This document shows positions 56,476-64,000 of a stretch of 64,000 bases of DNA, in pieces. Source of the stretch: Streptomyces sp. NRRL S-37 (GTDB taxonomy: Bacteria > Actinomycetota > Actinomycetes > Streptomycetales > Streptomycetaceae). The notes under the pieces are model-generated. The model had not been told where the DNA came from and searched no databases. It saw nothing but the letters and a program-made list of their open reading frames with translations. The translations under genes were made by a program, and so were the position numbers. Every line of letters starts with the position of its first letter. Positions within the stretch are counted from its first letter, which is position 1. The stretch is from the NCBI RefSeq assembly GCF_000721605.1, contig NZ_JOIZ01000016.1, positions 62,001 to 126,000 of the forward strand. The letters are read 5' to 3'.

Positions 56476-57284
56476 GAGCGGATCTCCTGTGTGCAGCACT
56501 TGATGCCCCCGCCCGCCTTGTGGAACTCGGACAGGTCGACGGGGACGGGGACGTAACCGCGGTCGGCGAGCCGGGCGGCCAGGGCGGCGGCCCCGGGGGA
56601 GATGAACACATGGCGTCCGTCGGAGACGGAGTTCAGCCCGAACGCCGTCGCGTCCTCACGGGTCGCGAGCACCGCGTCCGGATACAGCCGGGCGAGCACC
56701 TCGCGGCTGCCCGGGGAGAACGCCTCCGGGTAGTACGCGACGTTCTCCTCGTCCAGCACGAACAGCGCCGTGTCCAGGTGGTAGAAGTAAGGATCCACCA
56801 GCGTCAGGCCGATCACCGGCACCCCGAAGAACTCCTGCGCCTCGCGGTGCGCCTCGGGAGTGGTGCGGAAGCCGGTGCCGGCGAGGATCCAGCGCCCGGC
56901 GGGCACCAGGTCGCCCTCGCCCTCGCACACCGACCCGGGGTGCTGGACGTCGTACCCCTCGGCCTTGAACCAGGCCTCGTACGGCACGGACTCCGGGCGC
57001 CGCTCGGGCGCCAGGAACAGGGAGCCGAAGACGCGGCCCTCCACGACGACCGCCGCGTTCGCGGCGAACACCATGTCGGGCAGTCCGGGCTCGGGCGTCA
57101 CGCTCTCCACGGTATGACCGTGCTCGCGGTAGGCGGCGATCAGCGACCGCCACTGGCGCTGCGCCAGGGCGACGTCGACGGGACGGTCGGGACGCATCCA
57201 GGGATTGATCGCGTACCGGACGGCGAAGTGTCTGGGTTCGCAGACGAGATAGCGCCGCCGGGACGCCACACGGAAGTCGGGCAC
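56472..57284 (-). CDS. Dimethylargininase/arginine-hydrolysing amidinotransferase-family enzyme
   Basis: A 270-aa guanidino-group-modifying enzyme. The catalytic Cys is in GGGIKCCTQEIR near the C-terminus, the His in DPYFYHLDTALFVLD, and LPDMVFAANAAVV is the N-terminal substrate loop. DDAH members give citrulline from methylarginines. Relatives with a comparable substrate-loop Asn (cyanobacterial ArgZ/AgrE type) convert arginine straight to ornithine, ammonia and CO2. Direct coupling to rocD and the lack of a carbamoyltransferase gene favour an ornithine-forming or arginine-consuming role, but this is inference. GTG 57284 is preceded by GGAGG at 9 nt. Confidence 0.85.
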   Translation of the reverse strand: MPDFRVASRRRYLVCEPRHFAVRYAINPWMRPDRPVDVALAQRQWRSLIAAYREHGHTVESVTPEPGLPDMVFAANAAVVVEGRVFGSLFLAPERRPESVPYEAWFKAEGYDVQHPGSVCEGEGDLVPAGRWILAGTGFRTTPEAHREAQEFFGVPVIGLTLVDPYFYHLDTALFVLDEENVAYYPEAFSPGSREVLARLYPDAVLATREDATAFGLNSVSDGRHVFISPGAAALAARLADRGYVPVPVDLSEFHKAGGGIKCCTQEIRS

Positions 57285-57330
57285 AGAGGGGTTCCTCCGC
57301 TTCCACGCGGTTGCGACAAGGGGTGAGACC

Positions 57331-57392
57331 ACGGTAGGAAGCGAGTGATACGGGCGACAAGGAACAAAAGCTGCGCGTTCACGCAGGAACGC
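57331..57392 (-). promoter_or_regulatory. Promoter and inverted-repeat site of the arginine/ornithine operon
   Basis: On the minus strand TTGTCG (57360-57355) and TACCGT (57336-57331), 18 bp apart, form a plausible promoter about 50 bp before the DDAH-like start. Upstream of it, GCGTTC-acgcag-GAACGC (57375-57392) is a perfect 6-6-6 inverted repeat at roughly -52 to -70, a typical location for an activating Lrp/AsnC site. Confidence 0.5.
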
Positions 57393-57408
57393 TGCGTGGT
57401 TCCCCCGT

Positions 57409-57912
57409 TCAGCGCACGTCCGCTGCGCCGTCCGGCGCCGGCTGACTCACTCCCGCCTCAGGACTGTCCGGCAGCAGATGGGACAGCACCATCACACTGA
57501 TCGTCTTCCGGATGAACGGCTCCTGGCGGATCCGCTCCAGCACCTCCTCGAAGTGCTCCACGTCCCGCGCCCGCACGTGCAGCAGCGCGTCCGCGCCCCC
57601 GGTCACCGTCATCGCCGCGGCGATCTCCGGATGGTTGCGCACCACCTCCGCCAGCCGCCGCGGCGGCGCCGCCCCCTCGCAGTACACCTCCACGTACGCC
57701 TCGGTGCGCCAGCCCAGCGCCGACGGCCGCACCGTCGCCGTGAACCCGGTGATCACCCCGGTCTCGCGCAGCCGGTCCACCCGGCGCTTGACCGCCGTCG
57801 ACGACAGCCCGACGGCCGCGCCGATCTCGGCGAAGGACGTCCTGGCGTTCGCCATCAGCGCGGTCACGATCTTCCGGTCGAGTTCGTCGAACGACGCGGG
57901 CCTGCTGTGCAT
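57409..57912 (-). CDS. Lrp/AsnC-family regulator of the arginine/ornithine operon
   Basis: A 167-aa Lrp/AsnC regulator with N-terminal HTH (FAEIGAAVGLSSTAVKRRVDRLRETG, about residues 26-51) and RAM domain (VTGGADALLHVRARDVEHFEEVL). It is encoded 124 bp upstream of the DDAH-like/rocD pair on the same strand, so it probably senses arginine or ornithine and controls them. ATG 57912 is used: a -10 TACAGT ends 6 bp before it, with CGGACA 17 bp further up, and no ribosome site, suggesting a leaderless mRNA. ATG 57942 would put coding sequence over this promoter. Confidence 0.9.
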   Translation of the reverse strand: MHSRPASFDELDRKIVTALMANARTSFAEIGAAVGLSSTAVKRRVDRLRETGVITGFTATVRPSALGWRTEAYVEVYCEGAAPPRRLAEVVRNHPEIAAAMTVTGGADALLHVRARDVEHFEEVLERIRQEPFIRKTISVMVLSHLLPDSPEAGVSQPAPDGAADVR

Positions 57913-57939
57913 GCGGGCACTGTATCCAGCGCGAACGCC

Positions 57940-57957
57940 CATGTCCGGGGCATGTCC
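57940..57957. promoter_or_regulatory. CATGTCC direct repeat between the asnC and lytTR genes
   Basis: CATGTCC occurs twice (57940-57946 and 57951-57957) with an 11-bp period, one helical turn. It overlaps the presumed -35 of the asnC gene and lies 33-50 bp before the LytTR start. LytTR proteins bind direct repeats, so this could be an autoregulatory site. The function is inferred. Confidence 0.45.
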
Positions 57958-57989
57958 AGACGTGGGAAACCCCCCTACACTCCACCTTC

Positions 57990-58763
57990 ATGCTGCGCGC
58001 CCTCGCCGTCGACGACGAACGCCCCTCACTGGAGGAACTGCTCTACCTGCTGAACACCGATCCCCGCGTCGCCGGCGCCGAGGGCGCCGGCGACGCCACC
58101 GAGGCGCTGCGCCGCATCAACCGCGCCCTGGAGTCGGGCCCCGACGGACCCGAGGCCATCGACGTCGTCTTCCTCGACATCCAGATGCCCGGCCTCGACG
58201 GACTCGACCTGGCCCGGCTGCTCAGCGGGTTCGCCCGGCCGCCGTTCATCGTGTTCGTCACCGCCCACGAGGACTTCGCCGTCCAGGCCTTCGACCTCAA
58301 GGCCGCCGACTACGTCCTCAAACCCGTCCGCAGGGAACGCCTGGCCGAGGCGGTCCGCCGCGTCGTCGAACTGCGCGCCGCCGCCCGGCGCGGCACCGCC
58401 GCCCCGCGCATCCCCGTGCACGAACCCGACCCCGACCACATACCCGTCGAGCTCGGCGGCGTGACCCGCTTCGTCCCCGTCGACGACATCACCCACGTCG
58501 AGGCCCAGGGCGACTACGCCCGCCTGCACACCGACCGGGGCAGCCACCTCGTACGGATCCCGCTCTCCACCCTGGAGGAACGCTGGCGCTCCCGCGGCTT
58601 CGTCCGCATCCACCGCCGCCACCTGGTCGCCCTGCGCCACATCGGCGAGCTCCGGCTCGACGCGGGCACCGTGAGCGTCCTGGTCGGCTCCGAGGAACTC
58701 CAGGTCAGCCGGCGGCACGCCCGAGAACTGCGGGACCTGCTGATGCGCCGGACCACGAGCTAG
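57990..58763 (+). CDS. LytTR-family response regulator
   Basis: A 257-aa regulator. The receiver domain has AVDDERPS (residues 6-13) and the phospho-Asp in VVFLDIQMPGLDG (about residue 62), with the Lys in YVLKPVRRE. A LytTR DNA-binding domain occupies about residues 150-252 (VPVDDITHVEAQGDYARLHT, FVRIHRRHLVALRHI). It heads an operon that continues with a DUF485 protein, a sodium/solute symporter and a LytS-type kinase, and should activate symporter expression on phosphorylation by that kinase. Confidence 0.94.
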   Translation: MLRALAVDDERPSLEELLYLLNTDPRVAGAEGAGDATEALRRINRALESGPDGPEAIDVVFLDIQMPGLDGLDLARLLSGFARPPFIVFVTAHEDFAVQAFDLKAADYVLKPVRRERLAEAVRRVVELRAAARRGTAAPRIPVHEPDPDHIPVELGGVTRFVPVDDITHVEAQGDYARLHTDRGSHLVRIPLSTLEERWRSRGFVRIHRRHLVALRHIGELRLDAGTVSVLVGSEELQVSRRHARELRDLLMRRTTS

Positions 58764-58774
58764 GGGGAGGACGC

Positions 58775-59131
58775 GTGCCCCAGGACCCGACCGAACGCCG
58801 CGTGGTCGTCACCGGCCCGCCCCGCCGCACCCGCCGCTCCCCCGCCCACTACCGCCCGCGCACCGAGATCGACGAGCAGACCACCCTCGGCCACACCTAC
58901 GTCCGCTCCCTGATGCGCATCCAGGTGCGCACCGGACTCGCCGTGTTCGCCGTCCTCGTCCTGCTCGTCGGCCCGCTCCCCCTGGTCTTCGCCGCCGCCC
59001 GGGACGCCCGCCTGGAGTGGGCGGTGCTCGGCTTCGGGCTGTACCCCCCGCTGGTCCTGCTCGCCCGCTGGTACGTGCGCCGCGCCGAACGCAACGAACG
59101 CGACTTCGTGCGGCTCGTCGAGGACCGCTGA
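58775..59131 (+). CDS. DUF485-like small membrane protein
   Basis: A 118-aa protein. A soluble basic N-terminus of about 50 residues precedes two membrane helices (TGLAVFAVLVLLVGPLPLVFAA and LEWAVLGFGLYPPLVLLARWYV) and a charged tail (RRAERNERDFVRLVEDR), the DUF485 layout. DUF485 (YjcH-like) genes normally lie just before acetate/solute symporter genes of the ActP type, as here. The role is unknown, perhaps assembly or coupling of the transporter. GTG 58775 has a strong GGGGGAGG 4 nt upstream. Confidence 0.88.
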   Translation: MPQDPTERRVVVTGPPRRTRRSPAHYRPRTEIDEQTTLGHTYVRSLMRIQVRTGLAVFAVLVLLVGPLPLVFAAARDARLEWAVLGFGLYPPLVLLARWYVRRAERNERDFVRLVEDR

Positions 59132-59150
59132 GACCGGGACGCACACCGCC

Positions 59151-60863
59151 GTGAACTCCACCTACGCCGTTCCCGCCGTCGCCCTCGTCGTCCTCGCGAC
59201 CGTCCTCGTCGGCGCCTTCGGCCTGCGCGTCTCCCGCACCACCTCCGACTTCTACGTCGCCTCCCGCACCGTCGGCCCCCGCCTCAACGCCGCCGCCATC
59301 AGCGGCGAGTACCTCTCCGCCGCCTCCTTCCTCGGCATCGCCGGACTCGTCCTCGTCCAGGGCCCGGACATGCTCTGGTACCCGGTCGGCTACACCGCCG
59401 GCTATCTGGTGCTGCTGCTGTTCGTCGCCGCCCCGCTGCGCCGCTCCGGCGCCTACACCCTGCCCGACTTCGCCGAGGCCCGGCTCGCCTCGCAGACGGT
59501 ACGGCGGCTCGCGGGTGCCTCCGTCGTCGGCGTCGGCTGGCTGTACCTGCTGCCCCAGCTCCAGGGCGCGGGGCTCACCCTGACCGTCCTCACCGGGGCG
59601 CCCGACTGGCTCGGCGGGGTGATCGTCGCCGTGGTGGTCACCGTCATCGTCGGCGCGGGCGGCATGCGCAGCATCACCTTCGTCCAGGCCTTCCAGTACT
59701 GGCTGAAACTCACCGCCCTGCTCGTCCCCGCCCTCTTCCTGATCACCGCCTGGCAGAGCGACGGCGCCCCCAGCCACGCCTTCGACGAGCCGGCCGCCTT
59801 CCGCGAGCAGCGGGTGGTCCGCGTCGACGACACCCTCGACCTCCGGCTCGAGGGACCGCTCACCGTCACGGTGGACGGCACCGTCGACGGCCGCGACCTC
59901 GACGGCACCGAAGTGAGCCTGCCCGCCGGCACCCACCGCGTCGACGGCGGCACCCGGCTCACCTTCGCCGAGGGCACCGAGGTCCCCGCCGCCGGACGCG
60001 GCGCCGACGACGCCCTGTCGCCCTCCCGCGCCGAGTCCCGCGAGGAACGCCCGCTGTACGCCACGTACGGGCTGATCCTCGCCACCTTCTTCGGCACCAT
60101 GGGCCTGCCCCACGTCGTGGTCCGCTTCTACACCAGCCCGCACGGCGTCGCCGCCCGCCGCACCACCGTCGCGGTCCTCGGCCTGGTCGGCGCCTTCTAC
60201 CTCCTCCCGCCGGTCTACGGCGCCCTCGGCCGGCTCTACGCGCCCGAGCTCACCCTCACCGGCGACGCGGACGCCGCCGTCCTGCTCCTGCCCGGACGCA
60301 TGATCGGCGGGACGGGCGGCGACCTCCTCGGCGCGCTGGTCGCCGGGGGCGCCTTCGCCGCGTTCCTGTCGACGGCCTCCGGGCTCACCATGGCCGTCGC
60401 CGGCGTGCTCACCCAGGACGTGCTCCCCACCCGCGGTGTACGGCACTTCCGGCTCGGCACCGTGCTCGCCATGGCCGTACCGCTCGGGGCGAGCCTCCTG
60501 GTCGGCGGGCTGCCGGTGGCCGACGCCGTGGGGCTCGCCTTCGCCGTGTCGGCCTCGTCGTTCTGCCCGCTGCTCGTCCTCGGCATCTGGTGGCGCCGGC
60601 TCACCCCGCCGGGCGCCGCGGCCGGGATGCTGGTGGGCGGCGGTTCCGCGTTCCTCGCCGTCGCCGCGACCATGGCCGGCTACCCGGGCGCGGGGCCCTG
60701 GCACGCCCTGCTCGCCTGGCCCGCGCTGTGGTCGGTGCCGCTGGGCTTCCTCACCATGATCCTGGTGTCCCTGGCCACCCCCGGCCGGGTGCCGCCCGGC
60801 ACGGCGGCGGTCCTGGCCCGCTTCCACCTGCCGGAGGAGCTCCGTACGGAGGTGTCCGCATGA
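59151..60863 (+). CDS. Sodium/solute symporter (ActP-like, SSS family)
   Basis: A 570-aa transporter with about 13 hydrophobic helices. SSS features include SDFYVASRTVGPRLNAAAISGEYLSAASFLGIAGL at the N-terminus and GGAFAAFLSTASGLTMAVAG near residue 400. A soluble insert of about 100 residues (about 200-300, rich in Val, Asp and Thr) interrupts the middle helices. Relatives import acetate, pyruvate or other monocarboxylates with Na+. The GTG at 59151 follows the DUF485 gene by 19 bp; its stop overlaps the kinase ATG. Control by the flanking LytTR/LytS genes is likely. Confidence 0.92.
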   Translation: MNSTYAVPAVALVVLATVLVGAFGLRVSRTTSDFYVASRTVGPRLNAAAISGEYLSAASFLGIAGLVLVQGPDMLWYPVGYTAGYLVLLLFVAAPLRRSGAYTLPDFAEARLASQTVRRLAGASVVGVGWLYLLPQLQGAGLTLTVLTGAPDWLGGVIVAVVVTVIVGAGGMRSITFVQAFQYWLKLTALLVPALFLITAWQSDGAPSHAFDEPAAFREQRVVRVDDTLDLRLEGPLTVTVDGTVDGRDLDGTEVSLPAGTHRVDGGTRLTFAEGTEVPAAGRGADDALSPSRAESREERPLYATYGLILATFFGTMGLPHVVVRFYTSPHGVAARRTTVAVLGLVGAFYLLPPVYGALGRLYAPELTLTGDADAAVLLLPGRMIGGTGGDLLGALVAGGAFAAFLSTASGLTMAVAGVLTQDVLPTRGVRHFRLGTVLAMAVPLGASLLVGGLPVADAVGLAFAVSASSFCPLLVLGIWWRRLTPPGAAAGMLVGGGSAFLAVAATMAGYPGAGPWHALLAWPALWSVPLGFLTMILVSLATPGRVPPGTAAVLARFHLPEELRTEVSA

Positions 60864-62065
60864 GCGGTTTCCTCGCCGGTCTGCTCGTCGCCGTCCTGCC
60901 CCTGCTGGCCGCCGGGTTCTGGATCGGCCGGCGCACCGCCCGCCCCGCCGGCCTCGCCGGACTCGGCACCCCCGTCGAGCACGCCACCTTCGAGACCCTG
61001 CACACCGCGTCCCTGGCCACGCCCCCGCTGCGGGCCGGCCTGACGGAGGAGACCGCCGGCAAGTCCGCCCGCAAACTGCGCTCCCTGCTGGGCACGGACG
61101 CCCTCTGCCTCACCGACCGCGACCGGGTCCTCGTCTGGGACGGCGTCGGCGCCCACCACCGCGCCGAGATCATGGAACGCCTCACCGGCCCCCTCGACAC
61201 CGGCCGCGGCGAGGCCTTCCCGCTCACCTGCGACACCCCCGACTGCTCGGTGCGCTGGGCGGTCGTCGCCCCGCTCACCGTCGACGACCGGGTGCACGGC
61301 GCGCTCGTCGCCTGCGCGCCCCGCGAGTCCGCGGTCCTGGTCCGGGCCGCCGGGGAGGTCGCCCGCTGGGTCTCCGTCCAGCTCGAACTGGCCGACCTCG
61401 ACCAGTCCCGCACCCGCCTCATCGAGGCCGAGATCAGGGCCCTGCGCGCCCAGATCTCCCCGCACTTCATCTTCAACTCGCTCGCCGTGATCGCCTCGTT
61501 CGTGCGCACCGACCCCGAACGGGCCCGCGAACTGCTGCTGGAGTTCGCCGACTTCACCCGCTACTCGTTCCGCCGGCACGGCGACTTCACCACCCTCGCC
61601 GACGAACTCCACGCCATCGACCACTATCTGGCGCTGGTGCGGGCACGCTTCGGCGACCGCCTCTCCGTCACCCTGCAGATCGCCCCCGAGGTGCTGCCGG
61701 TCGCGCTGCCCTTCCTCTGCCTCCAGCCGCTGGTGGAGAACGCCGTCAAGCACGGCCTGGAGGGCAAGGCCGACACGTGCCGCATCCAGATCACCGCACA
61801 GGACGCCGGCGCCGAGGCCCTGGTCGTCATCGAGGACGACGGCGCCGGAATGGACCCCGGCCTGCTGCGCCGCATCCTCGCCCGCGAGGTCAGCCCCACC
61901 GGCGGCATCGGACTGTCCAACGTCGACGACCGGCTCCGTCAGGTCTACGGCGACGACCACGGCCTCGTCATCGAGACGGCCGTGGGCGCGGGGATGAAGA
62001 TCACCGTCCGGCTGCCGAAGTACCAGCCGGGCGTGCACCTGACGGGGCGGCTCACCCCGAAGTGA
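60860..62065 (+). CDS. LytS-type sensor histidine kinase
   Basis: A 401-aa kinase. A single N-terminal membrane helix (FLAGLLVAVLPLLAAGFWIG) is followed by a GAF-like sensor region (about residues 60-180) and a His_kinase domain (LRAQISPHFIFNSLAVIASFV, His about 204). An HATPase (LCLQPLVENAVKHGLEGK, GGIGLSNVDDRLRQVYGDDHG) ends the protein. It lacks the multi-helix 5TM-LytS sensor of classic LytS/BtsS. The ATG overlaps the symporter stop (ATGA). It should phosphorylate the LytTR regulator at the head of the same operon. Confidence 0.93.
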   Translation: MSGFLAGLLVAVLPLLAAGFWIGRRTARPAGLAGLGTPVEHATFETLHTASLATPPLRAGLTEETAGKSARKLRSLLGTDALCLTDRDRVLVWDGVGAHHRAEIMERLTGPLDTGRGEAFPLTCDTPDCSVRWAVVAPLTVDDRVHGALVACAPRESAVLVRAAGEVARWVSVQLELADLDQSRTRLIEAEIRALRAQISPHFIFNSLAVIASFVRTDPERARELLLEFADFTRYSFRRHGDFTTLADELHAIDHYLALVRARFGDRLSVTLQIAPEVLPVALPFLCLQPLVENAVKHGLEGKADTCRIQITAQDAGAEALVVIEDDGAGMDPGLLRRILAREVSPTGGIGLSNVDDRLRQVYGDDHGLVIETAVGAGMKITVRLPKYQPGVHLTGRLTPK

Positions 62066-62086
62066 GGCCGGCCGCCCCGGCGCCCC

Positions 62087-62263
62087 TCAGGTGCTGCGGG
62101 TGGCCACCATCCCCAAGGTGATCAGCCCCAGGACGACCCAGCCGAACCACAGCCAGCCGTTGCTGCCGAGCGCCACCGTGTACGCCGTCACGGCGACCAG
62201 ACCGCCGACGGTGAGCACCCCCATGGTCTTCGTCGACGTGGAACCGTTCGTGGAACCGGGCAT
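62087..62263 (-). CDS. 58-aa small membrane protein
   Basis: A 58-residue protein: a short Ser/Thr/Gly-rich start (MPGSTNGSTSTKTM) followed by two hydrophobic helices (GVLTVGGLVAVTAYTVALG and WLWFGWVVLGLITLGMVA) and a short tail. GAGGAGG lies 7 nt before the ATG, which overlaps nothing but sits 13 bp after the Ser/Thr kinase stop on the same strand, so it is probably cotranscribed with that gene. I do not recognise a named family. Its job is unknown. Confidence 0.75.
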   Translation of the reverse strand: MPGSTNGSTSTKTMGVLTVGGLVAVTAYTVALGSNGWLWFGWVVLGLITLGMVATRST

Positions 62264-62276
62264 CGCGACACCCTCC

Positions 62277-64000
62277 TCATGGTTCGGCTCCCTCCATGGT
62301 GCCCCCGTTCTGCCTCCTTACGGTGCACACGACGACATGTGTGCCCGATTTCCAGGGCCCCTCGCTGGTCCACGACCCCGCTTCGTGGACCGACGGGTCG
62401 AAACCGTAGTCACGCGGCGGAACCTCGCGCGCACACGCCGTGTCCGACTCGGTACGTGCCTCGGCGAGCGTGACGTCCTCGCCCAGCCGGGTGAACCCGA
62501 GCACCTGCTCGTCGTACCTCCCGTCGCACGACACCAGCCGCGCCTCCCGGCGGGACCGCACGTCCAGGCAGTCCCGCCGCTGCATCGTCGCCGTGTCGGC
62601 GAACGCCGTCCCCGGGCGGCGCCGGTCCCCGAGCGGCCCGTACACCGGCCCGTGCGCCCCCAGCACCAGACAGGCGGTACGCCCCCCGGCCGCCTCGAAC
62701 CCGTCCGGCGTGGGTACGACGGCCAGAGCGCGTACGTCGGCCAGCCGGCCGCGCAGCTCCCGCGTCCGTTCCTCGCAGCGGGCCGGGCCCCGCTCCCGCG
62801 CCTCCTCGTCCGAGGCGGCCTCGACGAACGCCACGACCTGTCCGTCGGGTGCCTGGTCCGCGCAGGTCGGGTCGCGGGTCAGCCGGGGCGTGCCGGTGAA
62901 CGGGGAGCCGCCGGGCCAGTCGGCCAGCACGCAGTCGCCCTCCTTCAGCGGCTGGACCAGCCCGACGGCCTCCCCGTACGGCACCGCCGTCCCGCCTCCG
63001 TCCTCCCGGCCGGCCAGCGCGTACCAGGCACCGCCCAGCGCCAGCACCAGGCCCAGCCCGCCGACGAGGGCGGCGCGCAGCGCGTGCGGGCGGGGGCGGC
63101 GGCGGGTGCCGGTGGCGGCGGGGCCCCGCGCGCCCGCCTCGGGCGCCGGGTGCGCGGAGGCGGCCCAGGGCGGCTGGGAGCCGAGGTCCGTCCGCGTCCG
63201 CGCGTACGCCTCCGTCTGGGGCGTCACGATCCGCGCCAGCTCGGCCTCCACCTCCCGCGCCGTCGCCCGCAGCTCCGGATCCTTGGTGAGCAGCCCCCGC
63301 AGCACCGGCTCCAGCGCGCCCGCCCGTACCGGTGGACGCGGGTCCTCCATGACCACGGCGGTGACCGAGGCCAGCGGGGACTCCCGCGCGAAGGGGCCGT
63401 GGCCCTCCACCGCGTGGTAGAGCGTGCAGCCCAGTGAGAACAGGTCGGCCGCGGGGGTGGGCGGACCGCCGGTGGCCCGCTCCGGCGCCAGGTAGCCCGC
63501 CGTGCCGACCAGCGCGGACGCCATCGTGTACCGCGTCTCCCCGGTGTCCGGCTGCACCGAGATCCCGTAGTCGGTGAGCAGCACCCGCCCGTACGGTGAT
63601 CCGGTGCGGTCCGGTGCCAGCAGGATGTTCGCCGGTTTCACGTCCCGGTGCATCACGCCCCGCTCGTGCCCGGCGGTCAGCGCGTCCAGCACGGCCAGCC
63701 CGATCCGGGCGCACTCGGCGGGGGCGGGCGGACCGCTCCGGGCGAGCAGTTCCCGCAGGTCGACGGCGCCCGCCACGTACTCCATGACGATCCACGGCAG
63801 TCCCTCGTGCTCCAGCACGTCGTGCACGGTCACCACATGGGGGTGACCGCGCAGACCGGCTGCGTGCCGGGCCTCGGCGCGCGCCCGGGCGACCCGGGCC
63901 TCCCGCTCCTGGCCGGGCTCGGCCGGGTCGCCGAACACGATCTCCTTCAGCGCGACCTCGCACGCGAGTCTCTGGTCGTGGGCGAGCCAGACGTGCCCCA
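62277..64000 (-). CDS. Membrane-anchored Ser/Thr protein kinase, N-terminus cut by the window edge
   Basis: About 575 residues are visible; the start lies beyond the right edge. The Hanks kinase domain shows the ATP-site Lys in EVALKEIVFG, the catalytic loop MHRDVKPANILL, DYG in place of DFG, GTAGYLAPE and DLFSLGCTLYHAVEG. A transmembrane helix (LRAALVGGLGLVLALGGAWYALAG) follows a linker. The extracytoplasmic part of about 240 residues has paired Cys (DCVLADW, CADQAP, RCEERT, TACLVLG, DCLDV, VSCDGRY, CAREV, VVCTV) and no PASTA repeats. It is a sensor kinase of unknown ligand, with a 58-aa membrane protein downstream. Confidence 0.92.
   Translation of the reverse strand, partial: GHVWLAHDQRLACEVALKEIVFGDPAEPGQEREARVARARAEARHAAGLRGHPHVVTVHDVLEHEGLPWIVMEYVAGAVDLRELLARSGPPAPAECARIGLAVLDALTAGHERGVMHRDVKPANILLAPDRTGSPYGRVLLTDYGISVQPDTGETRYTMASALVGTAGYLAPERATGGPPTPAADLFSLGCTLYHAVEGHGPFARESPLASVTAVVMEDPRPPVRAGALEPVLRGLLTKDPELRATAREVEAELARIVTPQTEAYARTRTDLGSQPPWAASAHPAPEAGARGPAATGTRRRPRPHALRAALVGGLGLVLALGGAWYALAGREDGGGTAVPYGEAVGLVQPLKEGDCVLADWPGGSPFTGTPRLTRDPTCADQAPDGQVVAFVEAASDEEARERGPARCEERTRELRGRLADVRALAVVPTPDGFEAAGGRTACLVLGAHGPVYGPLGDRRRPGTAFADTATMQRRDCLDVRSRREARLVSCDGRYDEQVLGFTRLGEDVTLAEARTESDTACAREVPPRDYGFDPSVHEAGSWTSEGPWKSGTHVVVCTVRRQNGGTMEGAEP

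Overview
The window is a gene-dense stretch of chromosome from a high-GC actinomycete, almost certainly a Streptomyces. The reasons are the very high G+C with strong third-position GC, the frequent GTG and TTG starts, the many four-base ATGA/GTGA stop-start overlaps and several probable leaderless genes. The gene families agree: a whiJ/abaA-type XRE + DUF397 + HATPase triad, an ECF41 sigma factor, an Imm21 protein, a degenerate Fic/RHH toxin-antitoxin pair, and a c-di-AMP riboswitch in front of an NlpC/P60 hydrolase. I found no tRNA, rRNA, CRISPR array, prophage or insertion sequence. The content is chromosomal, mixing housekeeping with accessory genes.

Layout. 1-4.8 kb: a CDF metal exporter (cut by the left edge) divergent from an ArsR regulator, a PobA-type hydroxylase, a CoA-binding protein, a CysRS-like protein coupled to a SixA phosphatase, and a YigZ/IMPACT protein. 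4.8-8.3 kb: a minus-strand cassette of NB-ARC/TPR protein, radical SAM/SPASM enzyme and a 60-aa Cys-containing peptide, which reads as a RiPP-type peptide-modification locus. 8.5-12.6 kb: sbcD-sbcC. 12.6-25 kb: two Lrp regulators beside a rhodanese and a trans-sulfuration enzyme, an orphan Imm21 protein, an SDR, a DUF885 peptidase, an ACT-GNAT acetyltransferase, phoD with a PHO box, an alpha/beta hydrolase, an ECF41 sigma factor and a GntR regulator with a self-operator. 25-38.7 kb: a repeat-rich spacer, a ROK regulator, a NarL two-component pair divergent from an ABC exporter, mug-purB, an SGNH hydrolase, two CBS-domain transporters (one with a 10-copy repeat tail), a GNAT, an orphan ABC ATPase, a toxin-antitoxin pair and a methyltransferase.

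38.8-43.2 kb holds the biotin genes: bioB-bioA-bioD on the minus strand, divergent from bioF around an inverted repeat. 43.3-51 kb: the whiJ-like triad, the riboswitch/NlpC gene, a ClpP homologue lacking catalytic Ser and His, an orphan Phd antitoxin, a TetR/membrane-protein pair with duplicated operators, and a secreted tripeptidyl aminopeptidase. 51-64 kb: an acyltransferase, an RpiB-like isomerase, an 837-aa SpoIIE-type phosphatase, an arginine/ornithine operon (DDAH-like + rocD) under an AsnC regulator, a LytTR regulator / DUF485 / sodium symporter / LytS kinase operon, a 58-aa membrane protein and the start-truncated end of a Ser/Thr kinase.

The region most likely to hold an undescribed system is 4.76-8.33 kb. 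The inactive ClpP with its small partner at 46.1-47.1 kb is second. Functions are called from recognisable motifs and family knowledge; no database search was possible.
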